From Zanthoxylum bungeanum (Eukaryota; Streptophyta; Magnoliopsida; Sapindales; Rutaceae), in assembly GCA_019454045.1 (NCBI GenBank), contig SKCR01021106.1:98997-162996 (forward strand): a stretch of DNA of 64,000 bases, given 5' to 3'. Positions 21,653 to 33,193 of this stretch are shown one piece after another (the first letter of the stretch is position 1; the number at the start of each line of letters is the position of its first letter). A program made the position numbers and the translations under genes. The notes beneath the pieces are model-generated. The model made no database searches, had not been told where the DNA came from, and saw only the letters and a program-made list of their open reading frames with translations.

Positions 21653-23450
21653 CCTATAGCCAATCACTCAAGTATCTAAAACCTGAACTTTGTACATGTC
21701 GCTCAAACTTTTGCTGAGGAATAACTTTCGTCAGCGGATCTGCAATGTTGTCATCTGATGCGACCTTCTCGATCTTCACATCGCCATGATGTATGATCTC
21801 ACGAATCAGATGGAAACGTCGAAGTACATGCTTGGATCATTGATGAGACCGCGGTTCCTTAGCCTGTGCTATAGCCCCGTTATTTTCAAAATACAATGGA
21901 ACGGGCTCAGCTGCTAACGGAACTACTCATAATCCAATTAGGAATTTACGGATCCAAACTGCCTATTTTGCTGCCTCAGCTGCAGCAATGTATTCTTCTT
22001 CTGTTGTTGAATCGGCAACAGTCTCTTGCTTGGAAGATTTCTAGCTTACTGCTCCGTTGTTCAAACAAAATATGTACCCAAATTACGACTTACAGTCGTC
22101 TTTATCGGTTTGGAAACTTGCATCGGTAAACCCAGTTACCTCAAGTTCTCCATCTCCAAAGATTAAGAACGCATCCCTAGTTCGTCTAAGATACTTAAGG
22201 ATGTTCTTAACCGCAACCCAGTGACTATCACCTGGATCGGCCTGATAGCGACTACATATGCTCAAAGCATAGGAGACATCAGGTCGCGTACATATCATTG
22301 CATACATGATTGATCCGACTGCAGAAGCGAACGAGATCCGACTCATGTTGTCTCTCTCATCTTGAGTTTTAGGACACATGTCCTTAGATAGAGTGAAACC
22401 ACGTGACACTGGCAACTATCCCCTCTTAGACTGTTCCATGTTGAATCTCTTCAACACTTTGTCAATGCACATACTCTGGGAGAGGCCAAGCAGCTTTCTA
22501 GATCTATCCTGATAGATCTTTATTCCCAAAATAAATGCAGATTCTCCCAGATCTTTCATGGAGAATTTTAATGAAAGCCAAACTTTCACCGATTATAGCA
22601 TGGGAATGTCATTGCCAATAAGCAATACATCATCAACGTAAAGGATAATGAATGTCAGTGCGCTCCCACTAACCTTCTTATATACACAAGGATCATCCTC
22701 GTTTTGAACGAAATCATATTCTTTTATGATCTCATCAAAACGTTGATTCCAAGAACGCGATGCTTGCTTCAATCCATAAATGGATCGATTTAACTTGCAA
22801 ACCTTGTCTGCATGTTTAGGTATGACAAAACCGTCAGGCTGTTGCATATAAACATCCTCCAAAAGGTTTCCATTAAGGAAAGCAGTTTTGACGTCCATCT
22901 GCCATATTTTGTAATCAAAATATGCAGTAATAGCAAGCATTATCCGAATGGATTTAATCATGGCAACATGTGAAAAAGTTTTGTCATAATCGACACCATG
23001 TCGTTGACGATACCCTTTCTCTACAAGCCTAGCTTTGTACGTTTGTATGTTGCCATCCATGTCGGTCTTCCTCTTGAAGACCCATTTGCAACCAATAGGC
23101 TTTACGCCTTCTGGTGCATCAACCAGTGTCCAAACTTGGCTGGTGTACATGGAATCCATTTCGGATTTCATGACATCTTGCCATAAATCGGAGTCGATAC
23201 CTTGTATCGCTTCCTCATACGTAGTCGGTTCGTCTTCCTCAATAAGATTAATATCCACATGAGGTGAGATCAGAAACTCATACCTCTTAGGTTGTTTTCT
23301 GACTCTCTCCGACCTACGCGGTTCTTGTGTATTCGAAGATTGTGGTACAGTCTCTTCCTTGATGAACTGTTCATGTTCAGTTAAGGAATTGGTGTCAGGA
23401 ATAGTATCACTCTGATTTTCATCGAGTTCTACTTTCCTCCCACTAACCAC
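21653..23450 (-). pseudogene. Element C reverse transcriptase and RNase H
   Basis: The frame from about 23450 gives the copia RT: VWTLVDAPEGVKPIGCKWVF, then WQMDVKTAFLNGNLLEDVYM and KLNRSIYGLKQASRSWNQRF. The YVDD catalytic box follows (FIILYVDDVLLIGND). A TAA stop comes at ~22590, yet the same frame goes on with SMKDLGESAFILGIKIYQDR. A second stop (TAG, near 22416) is followed by SAVGSIMYAMICTRPDVSYA and the RNase H start GFTDASFQTDKDDCKS. Further RNase H remnants reach the polypurine tract in broken frames. The RT active site is intact, so the lesions look like single substitutions after insertion. Confidence 0.88.
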
Positions 23451-24113
23451 TGCATTTAGGAATTCCTTTTCAAGGAAAACCGCATGTAGAGCAACAAATA
23501 CTTTGTTCTCTTATTGGTTGTAGAAGTAATATCCTTTGGTTTCCCTAGGATAACCTACAAATAGACACTTATCTGATTTGGGTTCTAGTTTGGTACCATC
23601 CAAACATTTAACGTATGCCCAGCAACCCCAAATCTTCAGGAATGAGAAACCCGGTTTCTTTTCTGTCTATATTTCATATGGAGTCTGTTGAACAGACTTT
23701 GACGGAACCTTATTCAAAATAAGTATTGCACTGTTCAATGCATATCCCCAGAAGTAAATAGGTAGCTTAGTGCGACTCATCATCGACCTTACCGTGTCCA
23801 ATAAAGTTCGATTTCTCTGTTCGGACACATCGTTTAATTGAGGTGTTCCGGGAGGAGTCCACTGTGAAAGAATACCATACTCGTTCAAGTAATCGAGAAA
23901 CTCATTGCTCAAGTATTCTCCACCACGGTTCGACCGTAATGTTTTAATACTTTTGCCGGTCTGTTTTTCTACCTCGTGTCGAAACTCTTTGAATTTCTCA
24001 AAAGTTTCCGACTTGTGTCTCATAAGATACACATAACCATAACGCGATGCATCACTCGAAAAGGTTACGAAGTATTCATATCCACCTCTAGCCTGGCTAG
24101 ACATGGGCCACAT
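23451..24113 (-). pseudogene. Element C integrase core, second catalytic Asp changed to Asn
   Basis: The core has FVTFSSDASRYGYVYLMRHK with the first Asp. It then reads IKTLRSNRGGEYLSNEF, where copia integrases have SDRGGEY, so the second catalytic Asp is Asn. The Glu motif is NDVSEQRNRTLLDTVRSMM. The C-terminal GKR-like region continues to ~23451 with stops. A one-base deletion near 24110 separates the core from the zinc-binding domain upstream. B has Asp at the same place, which supports reading this as a true substitution. Confidence 0.87.
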
Positions 24114-24976
24114 ACGTCACTATGAACGAGTGCTAACAGTTCGATGGTACGTGCACATTTACCGCTAAATGATGTTTTAGGCATTTTACCTAATAAACAA
24201 GATTCGCAGACGTCATATAAATTTGGATTAAATCCGTCCAAGTACCCACTCTTCGAAATTGTGGATATGCGAGTCTTGTTAATGTGTCCTAGACGACAAT
24301 GCCACATATAAGTTTCATCTTTGTTACTTAATTTAAGCCTTTTGTTTGTTACATTATATGTTTGAGATTGATTTATATTCAAAATATAAAGACCATTATG
24401 CACATCAGCACTGCATATCTCAATATCATTTTTATACATAAAACACCCAGTGTTTCTAAATACAAAAGTATACCCATATTGGGCTAAAAAGGATATAGAA
24501 ATAATATTCCTATTCAAACTAGGTACATAAAAACAATATGATAAGTTTAGTACATGCCCCGAGGGCAGTTCCAAAATATAAGTCCCAACGGCCAAAACTG
24601 TGACTCTAGTCCCATTTCCAACTCGTAGATCCATCACCCCTGAGGCCAGTCTCCTGCTAATCTGCAGATCATACACATCACTACATATATGAGTACCAAA
24701 ACCAGAATCAAAAATAAAATTTTTAAAACTAGAAGTATACATGTTTATTTCTATAACAAACATACATGGTGTCTTACCCGCTTTAATTTCCTTCATGTGC
24801 GCCTTGTACTCACGACAATCACGCTTCCAGTGACCTCATTTGCCACACTGTAGGCAGACATCTTTGGATTTGTCATTAGCCTTCCCAGAAGACTTTGATG
24901 ATTTGGCCTTGCCCTTCTTTTTCGTTTTCTTTTTCTTTTTCTTCTTCTTCTTCTTTACACCTCCAGTAGCCTTTGG
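24065..24976 (-). pseudogene. Element C zinc knuckle, protease and integrase zinc-binding domain
   Basis: After a Lys-rich run (24915-24960), the nucleocapsid knuckle reads CLQCGK-stop-GHWKRDC, with a TGA inside the CCHC motif. The protease follows with FIFDSGFGTHICSDVYDLQI (catalytic DSG) and LRVGNGTRVTVLAVGTYILE. The GAG-pre-integrase HHCC domain then reads MWHCRLGHINKTRI...CESCLLGKM. The frame is open from 24796 to 24065. In life these would be cleaved from one polyprotein. Confidence 0.87.
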
Positions 24977-25627
24977 CTAAGCCTTGGCAGACTGAGATGT
25001 TGAAGCGAAGTGCACCTCGCGCTTTTTGCCCTTCAATAGCTCTTTTTCTGCTTCACGCAGCATTGCCATCAACTCTCCAAGAGTATGGTCTTGGTTCATC
25101 ATATTATAGTTCATGATGAACCCGCTCCAGCTGTTAGGAAGAGACTGCAAGATCAAATCTATAGAAGTCTCAGCCTCAAAGGTTATGCCTAGCTGACCTA
25201 GCTGTTCGATGTCAGCAATCATCTCCGACACATGGTGCTCGACAGATATACCATCTGACATTCGAGAGCGAAAGAGCTTCTTCTGCAATTCATACATTTG
25301 CGATCTAATGTTAGATCGATGAAGATCCTTCAATTTTTCCATCATAGTATAGGGATCCAATCCCTTATTCTGGCGACGAAATTGAGGGGTCATTGCAGCG
25401 AGTATGACAGATTGAGCAGTTGAGTTATCATCGCTATGAGTCTTCCAAAGCTCAAGCTCAAGCGGCTGCTCAATTCCGGGATTAGGCCCGAGAGGTCTCT
25501 CTATCGTATAGAGCATCTTCTCGGCCCCCAGGAAAATCCTGAGGTTCATATCCCAGTCAGGAAAGTTCGCACCATTAAATACATTTTCGCCCATGATAAT
25601 GTCCCTAACGTTGATCTTTCCCACCAT
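24977..25627 (-). CDS. gag: Element C gag, main part intact
   Basis: An ATG at 25627 opens a 216-codon frame. It has MVGKINVRDIIMGENVFNGA, then NFPDWDMNLRIFLGAEKMLY, the copia gag signature of a Trp-containing N-terminal motif, followed by the UBN2-type domain (LHRSNIRSQMYELQKKLFRS, GITFEAETSIDLILQSLPNS). It ends at a stop (24977) just before the Lys-rich linker and knuckle, so the natural polyprotein is cut off here. It could still make a capsid-like protein if transcribed, though nothing shows expression. Confidence 0.8.
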   Translation of the reverse strand: MVGKINVRDIIMGENVFNGANFPDWDMNLRIFLGAEKMLYTIERPLGPNPGIEQPLELELWKTHSDDNSTAQSVILAAMTPQFRRQNKGLDPYTMMEKLKDLHRSNIRSQMYELQKKLFRSRMSDGISVEHHVSEMIADIEQLGQLGITFEAETSIDLILQSLPNSWSGFIMNYNMMNQDHTLGELMAMLREAEKELLKGKKREVHFASTSQSAKA

Positions 25628-27829
25628 CTTAATTGCAATAGTCTAACTATTCAATTAACGATTTTTGGGTACAGTCCAACTATTACAATAAAAATAATAA
25701 AATATTAGTCCAACTAATAAATACATAAAATGACGAAATAATTTGAAAGCGCGTATTGGAAAGTATTTGAACGAAATTACAAATTCAATACTAGCCTCCC
25801 ACTATTTTTCGGCGAGCCTCTAACCCTCTGTTGAGTACTCGGGAACCTAGTTTCCTAGTGGGCTAGGATCCCGTTAAATAACACATAACCTGGACTTTGG
25901 CCAACAAGTTGTATGATATTTAACTAGGTAGATCTCTAAGATCAATTGGATCTCATCTAATTCCTAGATCCGGTAGGTGGACCTCCAAGTCCCAAACATA
26001 TATACAATATATATGCCAATATATCCATTATATTTTCCTAACCTTTTCCTCTGAATCAACTAAGCCTTGGTTTTGGCACAACAAGCTTAATGATTCCAGT
26101 TAAGCGGGACCTATTGACAGTGGGAAAGCTTCGTAATCCATGTCGATGAAGAAGAAGTGACCTTGACTTTGGCTAACAAATCACAACTTGCCCAAGACAT
26201 GCGATATGGAAAAAAACTTTCGTGGTTCAAACACATCCGTGATGGACATTGATCTTGACTTTGGCCAACAAACCAATGCCAATCTTGGATCTTCAGAAAG
26301 AACCACTCAATGGAAGGAATTCGCTTAATATTTGTTTGAGGGTTTTTCGCGTAAATTGGCAACCAAATTATTATCTTTGAATAGGTCTCATCATACACCC
26401 TTAAGCATGCATTCTAAAAGCATAATAAGGCGCGAATAAAATAATAATGATATGCGGATGGATACTTAACAAATTATTCCTAGAACAAATCACTCATTTT
26501 CCTCTCCCTAGCTAGCACTATTCTAACTTCTACCCAATTACATAATACAATAAAGAAACCTCATCACATTGAGGGGAATTGGTGAGAAGAGAATTACAAA
26601 GATTCAAGAGATAAAGGCTGGACACGCAGGTCCAATTTAATAAATTCTAAATTTATTACAACAATTTCCAAAATTTCCCTCACCCGTCTAATATCCATCT
26701 GATATACATTATTCATACAATACATCCATGTATTCACACAAAGCATGTTATTCAATCAATCTAATCCAATTAATTAATCTTTGATTTAAGTGATCATCCA
26801 ATGTTCAAACAACAATTTGATTTGTGCGAGTCCAACTCGTTTAAGAATAAGTACTCAAAGTGCGAATTCTTGAATTATATCGAACTACAATTTTAAATCT
26901 GATTTAATTTGTATTCAATACTAATTCGTATTTAATTCTAAATTAAATAATTACACTTTATTAATGTGCCTTTACGACTTAGATTCTAAATCTAATCTTA
27001 ATGGGTCTCAAAAGCCCAATTAACATCCAATGTTTATTTAATTAAAGTCCAATGTGCTTTTAATTAATTCATAAGGCATGGGCTTTGGCCAATATGGGTC
27101 AAACCCAAATGCCAAGGCCCAATAAAGGAATCACCCTATTTGCCATAAAATTAATTTCGGCCCATTAGGCCCAATTAAATTTTAAAAGACCCATTTATTA
27201 TATTTGGACTTAACGGAATGGTTTTAGGCTCAATTTGGATCCAATCCAATTATCCTAAACCAACTTGGCCCAACCAAGCCCATTAGGCCCAAATATAACA
27301 ATTTTAGCCCAATTCCAAATTAAAGCCTAATTAATTAAATTCCAATATTCCAAATATCACAATTTATTTAATTAAAGTGTATAGCCATAATTAATTAGTT
27401 AAATTAACATTTCCAAAACACCAATTTAATTGATTAATCATGCTTTATTATATTCAATTCATGTCCAACACAAATGAAACAAAATCAAGTCATTACATGC
27501 TCATTAAGCTCACGGGATTTCATGCATTTTATCATCACTTTTGATTTCAATCTAATTAAATCGCAAATCAATATATCTCATGCATTTTAAGCACATCCAA
27601 AGGTCTAAAAAATCAAATTCACCATGAGCTACAAAGGGTCCAAACTTTCGGCAAAGCTATGGTAATTAGGAAAAAATTTTCTAATCAATTTTTCTCCAAA
27701 TTAATCATGCATAACTCTAAGCTATCATAATCTAAGCATATCCAAACACTCAATTTGATTAAATAATGCTCCAAGCAAAAATACTCAAATTCAAGTTTAT
27801 GAACCCTAATTATTTCATGCTTAAAATTG
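25628..27829 (-). other. Element C 5' leader, non-coding, with repeated motif
   Basis: A 2.2 kb AT-rich leader lies between the primer site and gag. Near 25891, 26063, 26161 and 26252 it carries four variants of CTTGACTTTGGCCAACAA (+ strand). The same four, with similar spacing, are in A (55248-55630). No gene was seen; short frames such as 26111-26398 lack any family signature. Confidence 0.6.
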
Positions 27830-27841
27830 GCTCTGATACCA
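27830..27841 (-). other. C primer binding site
   Basis: TGGTATCAGAGC on the minus strand, one base after the LTR end. It is complementary to the 3' end of plant initiator tRNA-Met. Confidence 0.92.
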
Positions 27842-27842
27842 T

Positions 27843-29793
27843 TGTCGGGTTCTCTAAGAACATGCCAAGGATCTATTTAAGCATAAAAGATGTGAATACA
27901 CAAAGTAAGATAGCGGAAAAATACTCACTTTGATCGGTTTATTGGATGTAGGAAAGTTCAAAACTTTTGCTCCTTTGAAGAAGGGTGGTTGAGCTCCAAG
28001 CTTGATGAATGAATTCCAAACTCAATGGGATTTTTTCCCTATCACCTTTGTTGACCCCTTTATGTGCTAGCAAGATTTGATTTTTGAAACAAAATCAATG
28101 GAGAAGAACTTGAAGTTCTCGGCCAAGGGAGAAAGAAAGAGAGGATTTTGTGTTTTGGTAATTTTGGTTTCTAAAACAATTACCACACTTATCCAAAAGT
28201 CAAACTCAATTTTGGTATATGCTTTACCAAAAGCAAAAAGCAAAGTGTTGGAGGGAAAAAAATTGCATTTAATTTCTCCAACCACTTCCATCACTCAAGT
28301 TAACACTTGATAGACATGTGATGTAAGGTGGTGGGACCCATTTTAATTCAAAATTCAAGTGGCTTACTCCATACACTTCGGGCTCGGGTTCACGTAATCC
28401 GATTAAATGAATTTTCCGTCGCGACGTAATTAAATCCAATTTAATTAAATAATAGCGCCTCGCAAAATTATTACGAAAGTCGCTCGCGAATTAATTCCAA
28501 ATTAATTCGTTCGCCCGAATTAAAATCCAATTTTAATTTCGCGTCGAAATCTAATTTCAATTAATATATCGAATATATTATTTAATCGATTAATTCCAAA
28601 TTAATCGTTCTTTCTCTTCTTATCGAATTTTATCCCAGATAAATTATTGCCGTAATTAATCATAGATTAGTTTTCTCTCTCTCTCATAATTAATCCTAGA
28701 TTAATTATGTTCGAGTCAAACGTCATCGGTGAATCTTCGGGAAGCGACCCATGAGATCCCTGGATATGTTGGTAGTAAATCCAGTGGTCGGACTATCCGA
28801 ACACGTGCGTACTCGGTACCACGTTTTTACCGATTTTCAAGACATTGTTGGCTTTTAGCAAAACACCGTGCCTACCCAATTCTCCAGAAATATTCTTTAT
28901 GGAATATATAATCTTTGTCAGGCGTATTGCGATCCAGTATCGGATGTCACATGCAAGACATTGGGATTTTCAAGACATTGCGTACTGCGATCCAGTATCG
29001 GATGTCACATGCAAGGCCTGCGGCTGGAATAATGTCTGCCCCGTACGAAGCATATATCGGATCACTAGCAACTAGTTTATTTAATCGGATAATCATGACC
29101 TTGTCATATTATCCCGATAGTTGCAACATAATAGAGTACTAGTTCTGTATCCATGTGTGATCATCATCTCCATATGACTGAAGTGATACTTTCATCTTGA
29201 CATCACACCCAATACACTACGATTCTAAAAAAAAACCTAGAAGAGGCGTACACAGAACCTGTTAAAGCCCCGGACGACCAAAACCGAAGCGTATTGATTG
29301 TCGCAAGTATTACCAATGCAAGTCTCAGGTTAAGACCAAATACACCTACCCTGATGCGGATTCCCATAGACACATAGTCATACTACCAATGGGATTCCGA
29401 TGGGTCTATCAAGAGCGAAGCTGTTTCCGTACCATCAACAAACACAACCTCCTATCACACTTGCTTACACATCCAATACTTAAATATATGAGAACTATGT
29501 TGTTACGCTTTCATAACACGCACAAGTACAATACTAGTCTATTATGCATTATCAATGTCCAGTCTCGATAATACTACGACTAGGGATATTTAATGATTAA
29601 ACCTTCGTGGATTGATACTGTCTCATATCTTATAATCCAGAACTAATCATAAAGACTTTTATCATTTATATATATTCAAGTAATCCAATTATAAAATGAT
29701 AAAATGGCAATTTCCTTTGTCACATAGTTAATTTGTACAAAAACCACAATGTCTTTTACAAATAGTGATATTATGGGTCACAATTGTCCCACA
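27843..29793 (-). repeat. C 5' LTR (right copy), 1951 bp
   Basis: The partner of 19808-21639, starting TGTCGGGTTC on the + strand and ending CCCACA at 29793. It holds a local duplication of GCGATCCAGTATCGGATGTC (28929-28948 and 28988-29007) that the left copy has only once. Confidence 0.92.
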
Positions 29794-29798
29794 ATCAC
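29794..29798. other. Target site duplication of C, right copy
   Basis: ATCAC, identical to 19803-19807. Confidence 0.95.
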
Positions 29799-30240
29799 CC
29801 TTTAATAATATAGCCACTGGTCAGTGATGAATGTTGTTTTTTCCTCATTCTCGGGATGCATCCTGACCTGATTATACCCCGATAAGACATCTATGAAACA
29901 GAGCAGCCCATGACGTGCCGTTGAATCCATCAACTGATCAACCTTAGGGAGCGGGAAGCTGTCTTTCGGGCAAACCTTGATCAGATCAGAGAAATTGACG
30001 TACATCATTCACTTCCCATTGGCCTTCTTCACCAGAATAACATTGGACACCCATTCCGGGTATTTAACTCCCTGATGAATCCAGTCTTCGATATTCTCTC
30101 AACCTCTGTCTGGATCGCCCCATACCGTTCCTGATTGAAAATTCTCCTCTTCTGCTTGACCGGTTTGTGAGCTCGGTCGACCGTCAAACGATGATTGATG
30201 AAATTAAGGTCGATCCTGGGCATATCTCCATGCCCCATGC
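29799..30240 (-). pseudogene. Element D reverse transcriptase, N-terminal part
   Basis: GHGDMPRIDLNFINHRLTVD, then KQKRRIFNQERYGAIQTEVE, are the typical start of Tat RT. After a frameshift near 30020 come VCPKDSFPLPKVDQLMDSTA and CFIDVLSGYNQVRMHPENEE, with the Asp of the FxD motif. The frame stops at the C insertion in the codons before KVMSFGF. The continuation is at 19003-19802. Confidence 0.87.
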
Positions 30241-30627
30241 AAAGAAATCTACATACCCCTTCAAGAAACCTAGAAAATGTTCCTTAAGACCTGGTTCCAA
30301 CCCTACCCCGACCTTTATTATCCTTCCTGGGCCGAAAAACTCCACCGACTTTAACTATTCACCTGCCCTTAACTCAGCAAACTCCTCAGGGCGGGGATCG
30401 ACCAACTCTACCTTCGCCGCTACTTATTCCCTTACTTTTCACTTCATCCCCGTTTGCTCAACACAAATTATTTCCTTAGAAACAGTAGAAAAGCAACTTC
30501 TTGTAGTCTTAAGGCTTCCACATACTATCATAATCTCCTCTCGGTCAAGAACTTCAATTTCAAGTAATAACATGACATGGTTTCCTTAGATTTCATCATG
30601 AAGGGCCTCCCTAAGATCACCTGGTAA
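30241..30627 (-). other. Element D protease-RT linker, degraded
   Basis: This is the spacer between protease and RT in the D polyprotein. A 140-codon + strand frame here (30167-30589) has no family signature and lies antisense to RT and linker, so I do not regard it as a gene. Confidence 0.5.
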
Positions 30628-30918
30628 CTAGTCAAGCAATTTACCACTGTGAAATCCACCATCATGATTTGGGGTATGTGGAGTCGTCCCAATAGTTATT
30701 GTCAGTTGTATCCGACCTAGTGGAATGACAGTTGCTCCCCCGAATCCATACAGCGGCGTCACATCTTGGACTAAATTGGTGTACTCCACACCTAACTCAT
30801 CTAAGGCTTCCTTAGAAATAATATCAATTGCACTCCCAGGATCCACCAGTATTCTATCTATCTCGACCCTGCTAATAATGGCCTTGATCATCAATGCATC
30901 ATCATGGGGGTAGCTCAC
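30628..30918 (-). pseudogene. Element D protease, active-site Thr changed
   Basis: MSYPHDDALMIKAIISRVEI, then RILVDPGSAIDIISKEALDE, then TPLYGFGGATVIPLGRIQL. This matches the Tat aspartic protease, with PHDDAL upstream of the active site and the Gly-rich GFGG flap region. The active site is D-P-G in place of the usual D-T/S-G, so cleavage activity is doubtful. The frame also drifts at its end. Confidence 0.83.
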
Positions 30919-31129
30919 ACCCCCCTGACATCCTCCTCCGTAATGATAATGGTAATAAGCCGAGCTCTCTAGATCCTCGGGTCCCTTTCTGTCGTCAGCA
31001 CCTTCGGGCCTCTTGTCTGACAGTATTTCTTCCTGGCCCGGTTTGAATCCCCAACCAATGTCCTTCCCCCGACTATTGTGAACATTAGCCTCTACTCTTT
31101 GTTATTCTTGGCCATCATGGCTTCTCGGT

Positions 31130-31989
31130 TTATGCATTCATTATGATACCCGTCCCTTACCAAGTTTTCCACATGTTCCTGCAGGTCTCTACATTGTTCT
31201 GTGGTGTGTCCCCTTTCATTATGGTGTGTACAATAAGTTTTGTTGCTTTAGTTCTCATTTGAGAACTTCCTCAGGTCGGGCTCTGTCAACCGACCTTTAT
31301 CCTGGATTTCCTGAACTATATGGGCCAAAGGTCTGTTCATGGGGGGTGTACAATGTCCCCTGGTAACGTGGTTGACCTGGGCAAGCTGCCTTTTTTCTTG
31401 TACTCAATTATTTTGAGGTATCGGCCTGAACTCCTTTTGACTCGAGGCTGATCCCTACTCACATCACGCTTGTTCTTTTGCCTGACTACTCTTGGTGCTC
31501 GACCTTCTCCTCCCCGAGATATTTTTCTTCTTCCTCCACCAATATAAACTTCCTTACATGTTCCAAAGCTGCAGCGTAATCCGATATTTCCTGGATTCTC
31601 AGATGAGATAAAAGCTTCCCAACCCTGAGGGCTCATTTGAAGCTTTCCAATGCCTCTGGAGACTCATATGCCCCGACCTCCAGCACCAAGCTGTGGTAAC
31701 TGTCAACAAAGCTCTTTAAAGGCTCATCATTCATCTGCTTGATCATTATCAGAGATCCCATCATCTTCCTAGGTATGCATGCTCCCTTAAAATGCCATAC
31801 AAATGACTTCCTTAACTGGGCGAAACTGCTGATGCTCCCCGACGTCAAGTTCATGAACCACAAGCTAGCGGATCCGCCCACGGTCAAATGGAACATTCTA
31901 CAGATGGCTTCTCCAGCCATTCTCAACAAAACAAACTTCTCGACATGAGATTTTGGCTTCGTGTTACCTTTGTAGAAATCCATGGAAGG
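31130..31989 (-). pseudogene. gag: Element D gag, 5' truncated and frameshifted
   Basis: The frame at 31983-31633 gives DFYKGNTKPKSHVEKFVLLR, then CRMFHLTVGGSASLWFMNL and SGSISSFAQLRKSFVWHFKG, the Tat gag capsid core. A frameshift near 31635 leads to a second frame to ~31337. A zinc-finger-like segment CTHHNERGHTTEQC follows near 31200, and LMFTIVGGRTLVGDSNRARK (near 31080) forms the link to protease. The gag start and D's 5' LTR are absent because element H begins at 31990. Confidence 0.83.
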
Positions 31990-33193
31990 TGATTACGCCT
32001 AAAAAATACTCGCGATTATCGCAGTATAGTTGGGGTGTCGATTCTTCAGAGAGATGGTTACAAGGAACTAATTCACTTAAAGAAAATGTAAGCAATAACT
32101 TAATTAAAGAGAATGTTTGAATTGGTAATGTAAATTAAAGATACGAAAAACACGTAAAAGTTATTAGTAGAGAAAAGTAGCAAAGCGTCGTGAATTCCTC
32201 TTGTATCTAATCCTTATATTCAGTAATTGATTCCTTTATTACTGAATTGAAGGTTTCACATCCCAAACCAACAATCAGGTGATATTTCAATCAAAAACGT
32301 ATTAAATTCTAAGGTAATCAATGAATTATTTTCTCTATGTTAACAACACACTATGTTATCGTTATGACCTATCTAACATCGACAATATACCCACAGACAA
32401 TACTGCAGCAGAAGATTAACTCATAAAACAACATAACTAGTCATAACTCGGTTTCCCAATCACACATAGAAGAAGCATGACTATTCCTATATGCAAATTG
32501 GTAAAACACAATCTCTGGCTTCATAATCAAAAGATAATAAAGAATAATAAATCATCAATTATATTAAACATTGAAGATTATTCAGGAATCAAAAACATGA
32601 AAATAAGAACTTAATTACAAGAGTTCATCATTAGCTTTGCCTAGGAGATTAGTTCTCCATAGAAGAAAGAAACATAGCCTGGATATATCGGAGGGACATC
32701 CTGTCTGACATGAAGCTTCTTCATTCTTCTCTCTCAAATATGTGATTTCAACTCTTTGTCGTGTATTTCTTCTATTCTTTAGGGTTTTGGACGAGCTTGG
32801 GTATATATAGGGAAGTCTCGGAGTCCTTATGCTCATAAAAACGACTAAACTAAGTTTTTGGGATCTGCCAGGGCGACGCAGCACCGAAAAGTGGCATTGC
32901 GGTGCCCAACTTGCAGGATTTTTATTTGTGTGTAGTCTAAGGGTGTGTCGTGACGCCAGGAAGTGGGCGTCGCGACGCGTGGCAGATTTTCTGGAATAAT
33001 TCTTTCTTCGTTTCTCCTCTTCCTGCGTGCTTCCGATGCGTCCGTAAGGTCCCGAAACATGTAAAATTGCTCCAATCTTCATGTTCCATTGCTTCCTAAT
33101 AACAAGACAAAAATAAACTATAATTAAGATCGAGTACTTAATAATCAAGCCGAATTAGTGATGTTCAAAGTACACTTTCATGCACTTATCACA
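31990..33193 (-). repeat. H 3' LTR, 1204 bp
   Basis: TG and CA ends, a TATA box at 32801-32810 (minus, CTATATATAC), and CpG-rich palindromes such as GGCGTCGCGACGC around 32968-32980. The 534-nt frame on the minus strand here reads through U3/R and has no family signature. Confidence 0.62.
32801..32810 (-). promoter_or_regulatory. Putative TATA box of the H LTR
   Basis: CTATATATAC on the minus strand, followed by CCAAGC, then AAAACCCTAAAG as in many plant LTR leader starts. Confidence 0.55.

Larger units (their letters stand above)
19808..29793 (-). mobile_element. Element C: complete Ty1/copia retrotransposon, inactive
   Basis: C is a 9,986-bp insertion in D's RT gene with TSD ATCAC. LTRs are 19808-21639 and 27843-29793. 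The primer site TGGTATCAGAGC is on the minus strand at 27830-27841, and the polypurine tract is at 21640-21652. In element order it has a ~2.2 kb leader, gag, zinc knuckle, protease, integrase, RT and RNase H, which is the copia order. Lesions include a stop in the zinc knuckle, a frameshift before the integrase core, Asn in place of the second integrase Asp, and two stops in RT/RNase H. A and G are relatives. Confidence 0.93.
2360..31989 (-). mobile_element. Element D: Tat-like Ty3/gypsy retrotransposon, degenerate, carrying insertions E and C
   Basis: The minus-strand order is gag (31989-31130), protease (30918-30628), RT (30240-29799 and 19802-19207), archaeal-type RNase H (19002-18750 and 8082-7894), integrase (7655-6901), 3' untranslated region with tandem repeats and an antisense ORF, then the 3' LTR fragment. 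The second RNase H and the extra ORF upstream of the 3' LTR are established hallmarks of the plant Tat lineage. Without E and C the visible part is about 9 kb. The 5' LTR and the start of gag are missing because element H adjoins at 31990. Protease, RT and integrase are all damaged, so the element is dead. Confidence 0.85.

Noticed and set aside
22998..23262. + strand frames over C RT
   Set aside because: Shadows of the RT frame on the minus strand.
30167..30589. 140-codon + strand frame
   Set aside because: Antisense to D RT and linker, whose minus-strand motifs are clear; no recognisable domain.
32615..33148. 177-codon minus-strand frame
   Set aside because: Lies across the H LTR including its TATA box and leader; no family resemblance.
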